DNA from: Orychophragmus violaceus
Lineage: Eukaryota > Streptophyta > Magnoliopsida > Brassicales > Brassicaceae
Direction: 5' to 3'
Assembly (NCBI GenBank): GCA_030180135.1
Contig: CM058230.1
Location: 12,153,082-12,217,081, forward strand
Length of the DNA stretch: 64,000 nucleotides
Position numbers and translations under genes: made by a program. Numbering within the stretch: the stretch's first letter is position 1; each line of letters starts with the position of its first letter. Shown here in pieces: positions 47,845-58,462 of the stretch. The notes beneath the pieces are model-generated. The model saw only the letters and a program-made list of their open reading frames with translations, was not told the origin of the DNA and searched no databases.

Positions 47845-47867
47845 CACCACAAGAAAACAGGGCTATT

Positions 47868-48145
47868 ACCGACGGAATTACTGACGGAAAAAATTCCGTC
47901 AAAAATTACCGACGCAAAATCGACGACTTTCCGACGGGACGTTTTCCGACGGAATACCGTCGAAAATTTCCGACGGTTTTCTCATTCCGTCGGAAACACC
48001 CGACGGTAAACCGACGGTTTATTTTTCCGTCGGTTTTCCGTTGTATTTCGATCGGTTTAGCGTCGGTTTAATATAGCCGTTAAACTGACCGTCAGTGGAA
48101 CCGTTGGGTCGACTAGAAACCGACCGATTTCCGACGGAATTCCGT
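47868..48145. promoter_or_regulatory. Left subterminal CCGACGG array and TNPD promoter
   Basis: Roughly fifteen copies of CCGACGG or its complement in direct and inverted orientation, ending with the palindrome TTCCGACGGAATTCCGTC (48129-48146), followed by CATATACC and a CT-rich leader to the TNPD ATG. In En/Spm the TnpA protein binds such motifs both for transposition and to control the promoter; the same role is inferred here. Confidence 0.8.
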
Positions 48146-48249
48146 CAAAAATTATGCTACATATACCTCATCCCTCCTCTCTTCCCCTCCACACCTATCC
48201 CTCCATAACTCTCTCTCTCTCTCTCTAATACTTCTAGTAACCAAGAAAA

Positions 48250-51200
48250 ATGTCTTCTTCTAACTATTATAGATCGTGGATGGACGGAGTTATGATTGAT
48301 GAGGCGACGAAGCTAGTGGACCGGGAATATGCACTTGGTATTGCAGAGTTTATGTCGCTAGCTTGCAATCAACCATATACGCTGAAAAATGGTATGTTAA
48401 AATGTCCATGTGCTAATTGCCGGAATTTTAGAAATCTTACGATTGGCGAAGTATGGTTTCACTTGTATTCAATTGGGTTTATGTCGGGTTATAAGATTTG
48501 GTATCTTCATGGGGAAACTTCGGATTATGCAAGTAGTAGTAGAGAACCTCACGGTGGTACTAGTACTAGGGAACCTAATGTTAGTTCTAGCGAACCTTAT
48601 ACTGCCGATGTAGATTTTGGTGTAGGCACCATTCAGATGGTTAATGATGCACATAGAGAAATTATTCCAGAGGTAGGTGAATATCAAATTCCTAGGGTAG
48701 GTGAGGAACCAAATGTAGAATCTAGGAGATTTTTTGACATGTTAGATGCAGCGAAGTGGCCGCTTTACGATGGTTGCAGAGAGGGTCATTCGCCATTATC
48801 ATCTGCTACAAGATTAATGGGCATAAAGACGGACTACAATCTGCCGGAAGAATGTGTGGATGCGATTTGCGAGTTTTTGAAAGATATTCTTCCAGAAGAT
48901 AACCTTGCGCTGGGTTCATACAATGAGGTCGAGAAACTGGTTAAAGGGCTGGGATTACCATATGAGATGATAGATGTGTGCATCGACAACTGTATGATAT
49001 ACTGGCGAGAAGAAGAATTCCGTCTGGAATGCAAATTCTGTAAGAAGCCGCGCTATGAGGATACAAGGGGAAGAGCTAAGGTTCCGTTCAAGAGAATGTG
49101 GTATATGCCATTAACCGATAGGCTGAGGCGGTTATACCAGTCAGAGCGAACTGCGGGGGAAATGAGATGGCATTCTGAGCATAGAAGAGAGGCAGAGATT
49201 GCACATCCGTCAGACGCTGAAGCGTGGAAACATTTTCAGAGATTATACCCAGATTTTGCTTACGATCCACGTAACGTGTACCTCGGATTATGCACAGATG
49301 GTTTTAACCCGTTTGGAAGGCATGGGAGACAATATTCGTTGTGGCCAGTGATTCTGACTCCTTATAATCTACCGCCGACTATGTGCATGCGTCGAGAGTT
49401 TCTTTTCCTCTCCGTACTCGTTCCCGGTCCAGAGCACCCGAAAAGATCACTTGATGTATTCTTGCAGCCGTTGATACATGAGTTGCAAATGTTATGGCTG
49501 CCCGGTGTTGTAGCATACGATGTTTCATGCAAGGAAATTTTTTTGATGAGGGCTGCATTGATGTGGACCATTAGCGATTTTCCGGCTTATGGTATGTTAT
49601 CAGGATGGACTACACATGGGAGGTTAGCATGTCCGTATTGTCAGGAAAATACTGATGCATTCTAATTGAAGAATGGACGTAAATCGTGTTGGTTTGATTG
49701 TCATAGAAGATTTCTACCGCATGATCATCCCTACCGGAAAAACACTAAACATTTTACGAAGAAGAAGAAAGTGTTTGATGATCCTATTCTCCAAGAAGCT
49801 AGGTCGACTACCTTGGGCCTCTTAGAAGGATTTGGTGCATTAAGAAGTCGTGAGTGTGGTGGGAACGGGCATGAGAATATATACGGAGCTGGTGTAGTCC
49901 ACAACTGGCACAAGCAAAGCATTTTCTGGGATTTACCGTATTGGAAGGACCAATTACTAAGGCATAATCTTGATGTCATGCACATCGAGAAAAATTTCTT
50001 CGATAACATTATGAACACTGTGCTCAACGTGCAAGGGAAGACGAAAGATAATGTGAAGTCTAGGCTTGATTTACCTGAAATTTGTGATCGGCCTGAACTT
50101 CATCTTCAGACGAACGGAAAACCGCCAATTCCAGCATATTGGGTAGACTCGAAGTCAAAAGAAGAGTTGTTTAAGTGGATTATGCTACAAGTTAAATTCC
50201 CTGACGGGTATGCATCAAACTTGCGTAATTGTGTGGACACTGACGGAGGAAAGTTTATCGGAATGAAGAGTCATGATTGTCATGTGATGATGCAGCGACT
50301 CCTGCCGTTTGCGTTTGCTCATCTCCTTCCTCGAGATGTCCACAAAGCAATTGCAGCTGTTGGATCTTTTTAGGGATATATCCACTAGGACACTCACCGT
50401 TGATGGGATCAGGAGTCTGGAGCAAAATATTCCAAAAATCTTATGCAATCTGGAAAAGATATTTCCACCGTCTTTCTTCGACGTTATGGAACATTTGCCT
50501 ATCCATCTACCGGGTGAAGCTAGACTTGGTGGACCGGTACAATATCGGTGGATGTATCCGTTCGAGCGCTATATGTTCCACCTTAAAAAGAAGGTGAAGA
50601 ATCCCGCTAAAGTGGAGGGTTCTATTGCCGCTCAATATAACAACGAAGAGACTGCGACCTTTGCTGGCTACTACTTCCCTTCGCAAGTACGCACAAGGAG
50701 CAGGCGCCCAGCTAGGAACGATGACAGGGGAGAAAGACAAATTTATCGGTCAAGCGTTCCTAACATTTTTCAACAGGTTGGGCGGTTAAGTGGGAAAGTA
50801 GGCAAGCGGCAACTAACACCTCAAGAGAATACACATCTCCACAAGTACATTCTAACCAATTGCGAGGAAGTATTTCAATATGAGAGGTATACATGCTAGC
50901 TAGATTTATAATTTTGTATTACACTTGCTTTACTTATTTATATTCTTTTAACTTTTTGTAGGATATATATGGAAGCTCTCCAATATCATCATCCGGAATT
51001 GGACGAGGGCGAACGTGAGGCTCGGAAACAAAAATACTTCAGCCGTTGGTTAAACTTTTATGTAAGAATTAGTTTCTTAAATCATATAAAACACTTACGA
51101 ACTGGAGCAATATATATCTTTTAACTTTGATGTGATCATATTGTTAGGTCCGGGGGAACTCAATGCTGGACGCATCGTCGATGATTGGTTAGTTGACATT

Positions 51201-51907
51201 GTAGAGGGCCTCCACTACACAGCAAAGTCTTATCCGAGATATTGCACTAGGGGGTATGCATTTAAGGTGCATGTAGAAGGGTCAACAAGAATTACTGCCG
51301 ATCACGGAGTATCATCTGCATCCGGAGAAGTTGTTTACTATGGTATTCTTAAAGAAATACTAGAAGTAAAATACATAGGAAAGCTTGGAATGCGTTGTGT
51401 AGTTTTTGTATGCGACTGGTATAACCCGATCGTAGGGCAAGGTGTTGTGATCGACGAGTTCGGTGTGACGTCGATTAATTCGAGCAAAAAGCTAAGAAAC
51501 TACGATCCATTCATTATTGCTTCACAAGCAGATCAGGTAAGTAATTGTAAATAATTATTTTGGATTTCAAACTCTGAATAAAAAAATTTATTAATATAAT
51601 ATTTACGCAGGTGTGTTACATTCCATACCCTCGACTAACTTATAAAAATGATCCATGGATCACCGTTACAAAGATAAACCCTCGAGGGAAGGTGTACGGA
51701 GTTGAAGAGCGCGAAGTAGAGCCCTTACAAACAAGTGGTTCTGGTGTGATCGCTCCGGTAGAAGAAACGCTAGAAGTTAATTTAGTTGTCGACTTTAGTC
51801 AATTCGGGGACATTGTTCTTCATTCAGAATCAGAAGAAGAAAGAGGCGAATTTGATGATAGTGACTCAATTTCGTCCGACTACAATACAGAGAGTGATGA
51901 AGAATAA
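48250..51907 (+). pseudogene. TNPD/TNP2-type CACTA transposase, broken
   Basis: Four exons by splice motifs: 48250-50886, 50962-51061, 51148-51536 and 51611-51907. The N-terminus carries the CACTA transposase-associated zinc-binding domain (YTLKNGMLKCPCANCRNFRN). Then comes the Transposase_21 catalytic region (FNPFGRHGRQYSLWPVILTP, CPYCQENTDAF, LDVMHIEKNFFDNIMNTVLN). The DUF4218 (FPPSFFDVMEHLPIHLPGEA, YRWMYPFERYM) and DUF4216 (YYGILKEILEVKY, VFVCDWYNP) segments follow, with an acidic tail. Lesions: an in-frame TAA at 49663-49665, where the family continues into LKNGRKSCWFDCHRRFLP; a frameshift in a T-run near 50366; and a frame disruption near 51148-51190 at the start of exon 3. It therefore cannot make an intact transposase, although every domain is still recognisable. 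Confidence 0.9.
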
Positions 51908-52061
51908 AAATGTATTATGAATTTAATATTTATGATTGTTCTTAAATATATATAATGTGTTATGCTTTAAACATCAATAATATTATTTGAGGGTACAAAA
52001 TATATGTAATTTTAGACTGTTATAGATATATAGAATTAGTATGTAATTTTAAACAAGTAAT

Positions 52062-52135
52062 ACTAAATGGATCAACTGGTTAAGAGTACAAAATACATGG
52101 TTCGAGGTGGGGGTTCGAACAGGGCCTTCCTCGGT
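52062..52135 (+). repeat. tRNA-like A/B-box module 1
   Basis: GGATCAACTGGTTAAG (52069-52084, A-box-like) and GGGTTCGAAC (52111-52120, B-box-like) lie 42 bp apart, as in tRNA genes. Acceptor-stem pairing is absent, so it is not a functional tRNA gene. Confidence 0.7.
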
Positions 52136-52149
52136 TACATGTTTCTTAA

Positions 52150-52367
52150 TTTCCGACGGATTATCGTCGGTTTGTCGTCGGTTATCCGTCGGTTTACCGT
52201 CGGTTTGTCGTCGGTTTACCGTCGGTTTATCGTCCGAAATCCCGTCGGATGACAGCAGTAAATCTCTCGAGTAAATGGCATTTAGTCGGTAAATGTCATG
52301 TCCGAATTAACTCGATTTCCGACGGATTTCCGTCTGATTTACCGTCGAAAAGTTTTCTATATATACA
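52150..52367 (+). promoter_or_regulatory. CCGTCGG array and promoter of mini-TNPA 1
   Basis: A dense GTCGGTTT array (52150-52245) is followed by TTTCCGACGGATTTCCGTC (52316-52334) and ACCGTCGAAAAG, then CTATATATACACGG (52357-52370), about 50 bp before the ATG at 52419. It has the same order as the promoters at 53968 and 55293. Confidence 0.75.
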
Positions 52368-52418
52368 CGGCCAAAACATGAGATTTTCATTCAAATCATA
52401 GACACAACAACTCACCAA

Positions 52419-52973
52419 ATGGATTTCGTTTATTTCTCTCCAGAAGCCCGTGAAACGGCAATACGCCAACTTGGAATGCCGGGTCGGAGTCATCTACCTA
52501 ATCTCGACCCAACCAGGCAGACTCATCGGGGGATTTGGTTCGGGTACAACACAGTTATTATATCCGTGACCAGTGAGATCATTCAGACACGTTGGTCTGG
52601 CGGCTATCTGACGTACTACCAACTCCCGACGTCCTTCAAAGAAGCATGGTTCAGTGACTTTCTCGTAAGTAATTTCCTATTCTTATAAATTATTATATTA
52701 ATGTAATTATAATTAAAGTATTTATAAAATTAATTACAGGAATAATTCACCTACTCTACGGACAATTTGTTCCGCGTCTGGCGGGAATTCCACAGGACTG
52801 CTAGGCGGGTTTTCCAAACAAAAATGCGGCGGTTGAAGCTAGTCTGGCAAAGAGGAGAAGGAAGACCTCCGTGGATTCCTGCAAGGTCTTGGAGATTGCT
52901 GGTGAGCCAATGACGCGAGACGGACGTCGGAGATTTGTTTACTAACCAATTCCCGAACTACAATAGATTTTAA
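52419..52973 (+). pseudogene. Short TNPA-like paralogue 1, two nonsense codons
   Basis: Exon 1 (52419-52664) encodes MDFVYFSPEARETAIRQLGM, GIWFGYNTVIISVTSEI and FKEAWFSDFL. The intron has GTAAGT...TTACAG borders, and exon 2 is 52740-52973. Exon 2 has a TAA as its second codon and a TGA at 52911-52913, where its sister gene has tryptophan-type coding; beyond these stops the frame still matches (RETDVGDLFTNQFPNY). Exon 1 has exactly the same length (82 codons) as in paralogue 2, and the intron position is the same. It is homologous to the N-terminal half of the TNPA gene at 55408. Confidence 0.8.
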
Positions 52974-53139
52974 ATTATGTTGTTTTTAATTTCTTGCAAT
53001 GTTTTAAATTTCATGCAATTTGTAAAATATGTTTTTAATTAAAGTAATTAAGCTATGTTATGTTTTGTTTTTAAAAAAAAAAAAATCAAAACCAAAGCAT
53101 AATTGCATATACAATTAACATGTTTTAGTAAACGATTAA

Positions 53140-53215
53140 CACAAACTGGCTCAACTGGTCTAATGCGAGAGAACAATTGGTTTAGGTGGCGGGTTCGAAA
53201 AGAGCCCGCCGCATT
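53140..53215 (+). repeat. tRNA-like A/B-box module 2
   Basis: CTGGCTCAACTGGTCTAA (53147-53164) and GGGTTCGAAA (53191-53200), 44 bp apart. More divergent than the others. Confidence 0.6.
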
Positions 53216-53235
53216 AATTTTTTTTTTAAATTAAA

Positions 53236-53806
53236 TTTCGACGGAAATCCGTCGGTAATTATTTTCAGACGGTAATCCGTCGGTAATTATTGACGGATTT
53301 TCGACGGTTTAGGGTTTAGGGTTTAACAATGATTAGGAAGAATCGCAAAACACGTCACTAGTCAATGTAATGTTAGAATATATTATAATTCTTTAGTATC
53401 TGATCTATTTTGACATTTTTTGTTCGGGTTGAAAAATTAAAAACACGTAGGACCTAAACATTTCGAATTGTACATTACCGTTTAAGAAGAAGTTTATGTC
53501 AAACACTATCTGACTATGATTTTCCTAATATTCTTCAATTTGAGACATGTAATTATAAACTTCAAGCTTAATGGTAAACTAATGTGTTACCAGAAATAAA
53601 ATGTCCAACCCTAAAACCTAATTGAAACCCTAAACTCAGTTCCCTCGGAATTCCGTCGGAAATTTCCGACGGCTATTCGTCTGTTAACCGTCGGTTTTCT
53701 GCATTTAACCCCTTTGGTTAAGTGTCTCGTCAGTAATTAAAACCGTTTCCGACGAATTTCCGTCGGAAATCATGTCGAAATGTTTTGTATAAATATGTAC
53801 GGACCA
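53236..53806 (+). promoter_or_regulatory. CCGACGG motifs and a duplicate promoter module
   Basis: Motifs at 53236-53310 and 53645-53700 are followed by TTTCCGACGAATTTCCGTCGG (53746-53766) and TTGTATAAATATGTACGGA near 53785-53803. This is nearly the same sequence as the promoter 225 bp further on, so the module has been duplicated; no gene directly follows this first copy. Confidence 0.75.
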
Positions 53807-53967
53807 ATTGAAACCCTAAACCCTGTTCCCTCGTAAATCCGTCGGAAATTTCCGATGGTTATTCGTCGGAATTCCGTCGGATTACTGCATTAATCGGTCA
53901 AAATCTAAATTAACTGCCCTCTCTTCCCCATGCAACGCTTTGGTAAGTGTATAGTCAGTAATTAAAA

Positions 53968-54020
53968 CGATTTCCGACGGATTTCCGTCGAAAATACTGT
54001 CGCAATATTTTGTATAAATA
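53968..54020 (+). promoter_or_regulatory. Promoter module of mini-TNPA 2
   Basis: GATTTCCGACGGATTTCCGT (53969-53988), then CGAAAATACTGTCGCAATAT and TATAAATA (54013-54020), with the ATG at 54081 about 60 bp downstream of the TATA box. Confidence 0.8.
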
Positions 54021-54080
54021 TGTACGGAGTTGTGTTTGGTTTTTCAAACATTTCATATAAGATTCTCTTTCCAAAAAAAA

Positions 54081-54627
54081 ATGGATAACGTTTTTCTGAC
54101 CCCGTCGGAACGTTCTTGGATAATTACAGGGATATTATCTCAACCGGGACGAGATCATCTTCCTGTGCTGGATCCTTACCGCCGAAACCGGACCATTTGG
54201 TTCGGTTTCAATGCTGCAATTCCCGCCGTTATTAGCGACGTAATAGAGGCTCGGTTTGAAACTGGTTACCTAGCTTACTACAATGTCCCGAGAAACGTTA
54301 AGGAGTTATGGTTCGAAGATTTTATGGTATATAATTTATATTTTTTGTCTTATTTTTACAAATTCTACAATTAATATTTATTCACTTATTAAATTGCAGG
54401 CTTATTTTAATTTTGATCCGCGAGTAGTCTTCGCGGTTTGGGTGGAATTCCACGTGGTGGCTAGGCGTGTTTTCCAGACCAAAATGCGCCGGGCCAAACT
54501 GCGATGGTTTAGAGGACAAGGAAGACCGTTATGGATGTCGGAGGGGGATTGGAACCGCATGGTTCAGCTTTGGGAGGAGACTGACATCGGAGAATGGTTC
54601 GGGAACGATTCCCCAAATAATGACTGA
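54081..54627 (+). CDS. Short TNPA-like protein (mini-TNPA 2), open
   Basis: Two exons, 54081-54326 and 54400-54627, joined at GTATAT...TTGCAG, give a 157-residue protein without stops. It aligns with the central part of TNPA at 55408: QPGRDHLPVLDPYRR versus QPGRELLKRLDPFYE; WFGFNAAIPAVISDVIEARF versus the WF/TLTESKV segment; VKELWFEDF versus HNWFRQF at the exon end; and VWVEFHVVARRVFQTKMRRA versus MVEEEFHQKASTHYSNVLNT. It lacks the C-terminal half of TNPA, including the coiled coil. That suggests a DNA-binding or interfering role (a possible competitor or repressor of TNPA), which is inference. It ends GEWFGNDSPNND. The ATG at 54081 is preferred over an upstream in-frame codon because it matches the start of paralogue 1 (MDxVxxxPxxR) and follows the TATA box. 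Confidence 0.75.
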
Positions 54628-54784
54628 ACAATTTTATAAATATGCTATTTATTTTCATGTAATGTTTAATTTATGCAACTACTAAGTTTTTAATATATGA
54701 TATGTTTTTATTTTTTTTTTAATAATCAAAACAATATCAGAACAATAACTAAAATTACAATGTAATTATAAATAATTAACACTA

Positions 54785-55127
54785 AATCGATCAACTGGTT
54801 AAGGGTTCTCTATATATTGGTCGAGGTCGTGGGTTCGAACCGAACCTTCCTCCAATTATATGTTTTTCATAAACGGTTATAGATATATAGAAGTACCATG
54901 TAATTATAAACAACTAACACTAATTGGATCAACTGGTTAAGGGTACACAATATATTGGTCGAGGTTGGGGGTTCGAACAGAGCCTTCGACCAATTTTATG
55001 TTTTTTAAACGGTTATAGATATATAGAACGACTATGTATTCATAAACAGCAAATACTCAATGGATCAACTGGTTCGGTTACACAACATTGTTAGAGGTTG
55101 CGGGTTCGAACAGAGCCTTCCTCGTTT
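54785..55127 (+). repeat. Three tandem tRNA-like A/B-box modules (3-5)
   Basis: A-box-like GATCAACTGGTT at 54789, 54928 and 55062, each followed 40-43 bp later by GGGTTCGAAC (54831, 54969, 55102). Units repeat every 130-140 bp and share the lead-in GGTTATAGATATATAGAA and TAACACTAA. The repeated DNA is therefore longer than the tRNA-like part. Confidence 0.8.
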
Positions 55128-55139
55128 AATTAGTTTTTT

Positions 55140-55330
55140 AATTTCCGACGGATAACCGTCGGTTTTCAGATAACCGTCGGTTATCCTTCGGAATATTTGG
55201 CGCCTTAAACCCGAAATTTTTCGAGTTAACCGCCAATTTTTGACGAAAACAATTGAACCGCCTAGAATACCGACGGAAAACCGACGACAAATGATTTCCG
55301 ACGGATTTCCGTCGAAAATCAATTAATATT
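55140..55330 (+). promoter_or_regulatory. CCGACGG array and TNPA promoter module
   Basis: Several CCGACGG/CCGTCGG copies (55144-55285), then GATTTCCGACGGATTTCCGT (55293-55312), AAAATCAATTAATATTCTCC and a CT-rich leader ending at the TNPA ATG (55408). Confidence 0.75.
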
Positions 55331-55407
55331 CTCCCGATCTAACTTCTTCTTCCTCATTTCTCTGTAACTTCTCTCTCTCTCTAATCGCGACATCAGACCC
55401 TCTCTCT

Positions 55408-57744
55408 ATGATTCCGCCGGATTATCGCCGTTTCTCCTCATATCCGACCGCCACCAACACCACAAACATGTAAGTTACCCTTTTAACCGATTGATTTTGC
55501 ATAATTTTGTTTAGATTTGTAGAAATGGTTGCATGTGTTGGATAAAACGGTAGTATAGGTGTTGACTAATGGATAGAACAATAGTTACTAGGATTTAGGC
55601 TTGTTTGCCTTAGATTGATTGTGAATTTCTTGTTGAAGTTTCTTCAAAATCTTTAAAACTGTTTTTTGGTGTAATTTTGGAATTTGTTTTTGTTTTTTAA
55701 ACGTTTTTAAAATTCTTATGGGTTCTAAAATGTTTTTTGATTTTAATAAAATTTGAAACGTTTTTTTGTAATTTATTATCAATTTTACAACAGATTAGGA
55801 AATTTTATTGTTGATTTTTTAAGTGTTTCTAAATTTTTTTATGAGTTCTAAAACGTTTTCTAATTTTTATAAAAATTTAAAATCGTTTTTGTAATTTATT
55901 TTGATTTTTTAAAGTTTTAGAAATTTTTACAGTTGATTTTAAAACGTTTTTAATTTTTTTTTAGTTCTAAAAAGTTTTTTTTAGTTTTTAAATCTTAAAT
56001 ACTTTTTTTGAAATGTATTGTGAGTTTTAAAACGTTTTAAAAGTTTATTTTGTTGATATTATACACGGTTTTTATGAATTCTAACTTTTTGATTGATATG
56101 CAGGGATGATTTTCTGGCGTTTGAGATGCACCTCATGAACGACAGTCCACTAAATGAGGTGCATCAGGAACCGGTCCAGCAACAACAACCGAGAGCCCGA
56201 CGGTCTCGGTCGACTCAGGTGATACCCACACCGGATCCGACACAGGCAGGACCGTCTGAGACTATGCCGGAGGCTAGTGGGAGTCATTCCGTGTCTCAGG
56301 CGCCCCATTATGTTTTACCGTCAATTGCCGATGAGATATCGGCATTAGTCGATCAGCCGGGACGAGAGCTGCTCAAACGGCTCGACCCTTTCTACGAGAC
56401 CAACCCGGGCACTTTCTGGTATGAAATTTATAACTTTAGATTCTCATTTACACTTTTTAGTATATACAATTTTTGTAACCATTTGTTTTTCCTTGTCTTA
56501 TTAGGTTTACGTTGACCGAGTCGAAGGTCACGAAGAGCATCTTGGGAATGATGTACAGCATGCTCAAGTTCGGGTACCCGACGTACAGGGAGATGCCTTT
56601 ATCCGATAGACATAACTGGTTCCGCCAGTTCGCGGTAATACCTCCTCGTTAATTTTGTTGTATATATATATATTTTATTATTATTTTATATAATTTATTT
56701 TTAAAATTTTTAATTCTAACAAATATTTATTTTTTTGTTTTGAATAGCAAGAGTATACTTGGGATAGGAAGTATACGGTTATGGTGGAAGAGGAGTTCCA
56801 CCAGAAGGCGTCGACGCATTACTCAAACGTCCTCAACACTTGGAAACAGAAATGGTGCCGTAATGAAGTTCCCAAGGGTATTGACAAAAAGGGCGACACC
56901 TGGCAGGGCTTCATCCGTCATTGGAGTAAGCCTGCAACCGCATCAACCTCTACGACGAACTCCCAGAACCGTAGAAGTGAGAGGGATGGTGCCAGTCCCG
57001 CAACTCATAATGCGGGAGCAAGAAGCACCGCATCAAGAAAGATAATCCTGATAAGCAGTCTTTTTTAACATTTTCAATATGTTAAGTTATTTTTAAATTT
57101 TAAGTTCAATATCTTTTTTGCAGAAACAAAAGAAAGGAGGGCGAGATCCGACTCATATTGAGCTCATCGAGGATGGCCACAAGAACAAGGAAACGGGCCA
57201 AATCCAAGATCCAATTGCTCGGAGGATTGTGGAGTCGACGAAGAGGCGTTTGGATGAGGTGGTTACCCAATCCGAAGGAATTGGTTCAACGGAAGAGATA
57301 CCTGACGAGCAGATCAACCAAGTCTTCCTCGCGGTAAATTTTAAAATATTTAAAATTTAAAATATGTTAAACCCTAAACTCTAACTTAAAATTCATAACG
57401 TATTATTTACTTTATAGGAAACTGAGAAGAGAAGAGGACGAGTTTTTGGTTTGGGAAACTTGGCGGACAAAGTGTCGACACCGCATTCCCGTTTTCGTCC
57501 GGAAGAGGACTATGCCCAGATCTTAAGGGAAAAGGATGCGGAGATCGAAGCATTGAAGGCTAGTCAATTGCGGATGGAAGCCCGGATGGTAGAAAAAGAT
57601 GAAGCAAACGCAAAGAAGTTCGAAGAGATGAACCAACGGTTTGAGACCTTCATGCAACAACAAGCCAATCTTCCAAATGTCGGACCGTCGACCAAGAGCG
57701 GAGGGAAGGGGACGACAAAGAAGTTGAGGAAGAGGGCGACGTGA
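55408..57744 (+). CDS. TNPA-like CACTA accessory transposase (Transposase_24 family)
   Basis: Predicted exons: 55408-55469 (MIPPDYRRFSSYPTATNTTN), 56104-56418, 56505-56634, 56748 to about 57057, 57124-57333 and 57418-57744. It has a Gln/Pro/Ser-rich N-terminus. The Ptta/En/Spm core follows: QPGRELLKRLDPFYE, RHNWFRQFAQEYTWDRKY, EEEFHQKASTHYSNVLNTWK and HNAGARSTASRK. Next are DPTHIELIEDGHKN and the C-terminal heptad-rich coiled coil (YAQILREKDAEIEALKASQL), ending in a Lys-rich tail. TNPA-type proteins bind the subterminal repeats, bring the ends together and regulate the element's promoter. All splice phases agree except the exon 4/5 junction, where no donor keeps the frame; a one-base indel near 57040 may have damaged it, or a splice site is unusual. 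Confidence 0.8.
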
Positions 57745-57887
57745 GAGTGATTCGCTCCCGTTGAATGTAATTTTTTTTATGGACGAATGTAGTTTTTTAA
57801 ACCTGTTTTGAATATTTAAATATAATTTTTTTTGTTTTAATTAATAATTTTGCGAATATATATATATATTTTTTTAAATTATTAATT

Positions 57888-58440
57888 ATCCGTCGGTAAA
57901 CCGTCGATAAAACGCCCTCGGAATGCCGTCGGTAATCTTCCGTCGGAATACCGTCGGTAATCTTCCGTCGGAATACCGTCGGTATACGTCGGAATACCGA
58001 CGGTATTATGCGTCCGAATACCGTCGGTATTATGCGTCGGAATACCGTCGGTATTATGCATCGAAATACGGTTGGTATTATGCGTCGGAATACGGTCGGT
58101 ATTATGCGTCGGAATACCGTCGGTATTATGCGTCGGAATACCGTCGGAATACCGTCGGTATTATGAGTCGGAATACCGTCGGTATGTACGTCGGTTTATA
58201 GTCGGTAAACCGTCAGAATAAACCGTCGGTTTACGGTCATAAAACCGTCGGTAAATGTGCGTCGATAAACCGTCGGTGATCGGTCGGTATTATATACGTC
58301 GGTATTCCGTCGGTTTATATAGACGAAAAACCGACGGAAAGTTTTTACCGACGAAATAGAAATGACGGACTATTTTCGTCGGAAATCCGTCGGAATACGT
58401 CGTTTCCGACGGAAATCCGTCGATTTAATCCCTCGGTAAT
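57888..58440. promoter_or_regulatory. Right subterminal CCGTCGG array
   Basis: About thirty CCGTCGG-type motifs. From about 57990 to 58190 they form a near-regular 24-bp tandem repeat (TATTATGCGTCGGAATACCG). The array differs from the left one in order and spacing but not in core motif. Probable TNPA-binding region. Confidence 0.85.
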
Positions 58441-58462
58441 GACCTGTTTTCTTGTAGTGCAA

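Larger units (their letters stand above)
47845..58459 (+). mobile_element. CACTA (En/Spm) transposon, 10.6 kb
   Basis: The left end is CACCACAAGAAAACAGG (one change from canonical CACTACAAGAAA) and the right end is CCTGTTTTCTTGTAGTG. The 3-bp target duplication CAA is present at 47842-47844 and 58460-58462. Subterminal regions are packed with CCGACGG/CCGTCGG motifs. All genes point rightwards: a TNPD-type transposase (broken), two short TNPA-like genes (one broken, one open), and a full-length TNPA-like gene. Three intergenic stretches each carry tRNA-like A/B-box DNA and a CCGACGG promoter module. Confidence 0.97.

Noticed and set aside
52062..55127. Genuine tRNA genes
   Set aside because: Only A- and B-box-like parts are present; no acceptor stem pairing or anticodon arm could be drawn.
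57923..58201. Frame with repeated YYASEYRR
   Set aside because: Translation of the 24-bp subterminal repeat of the CACTA element.
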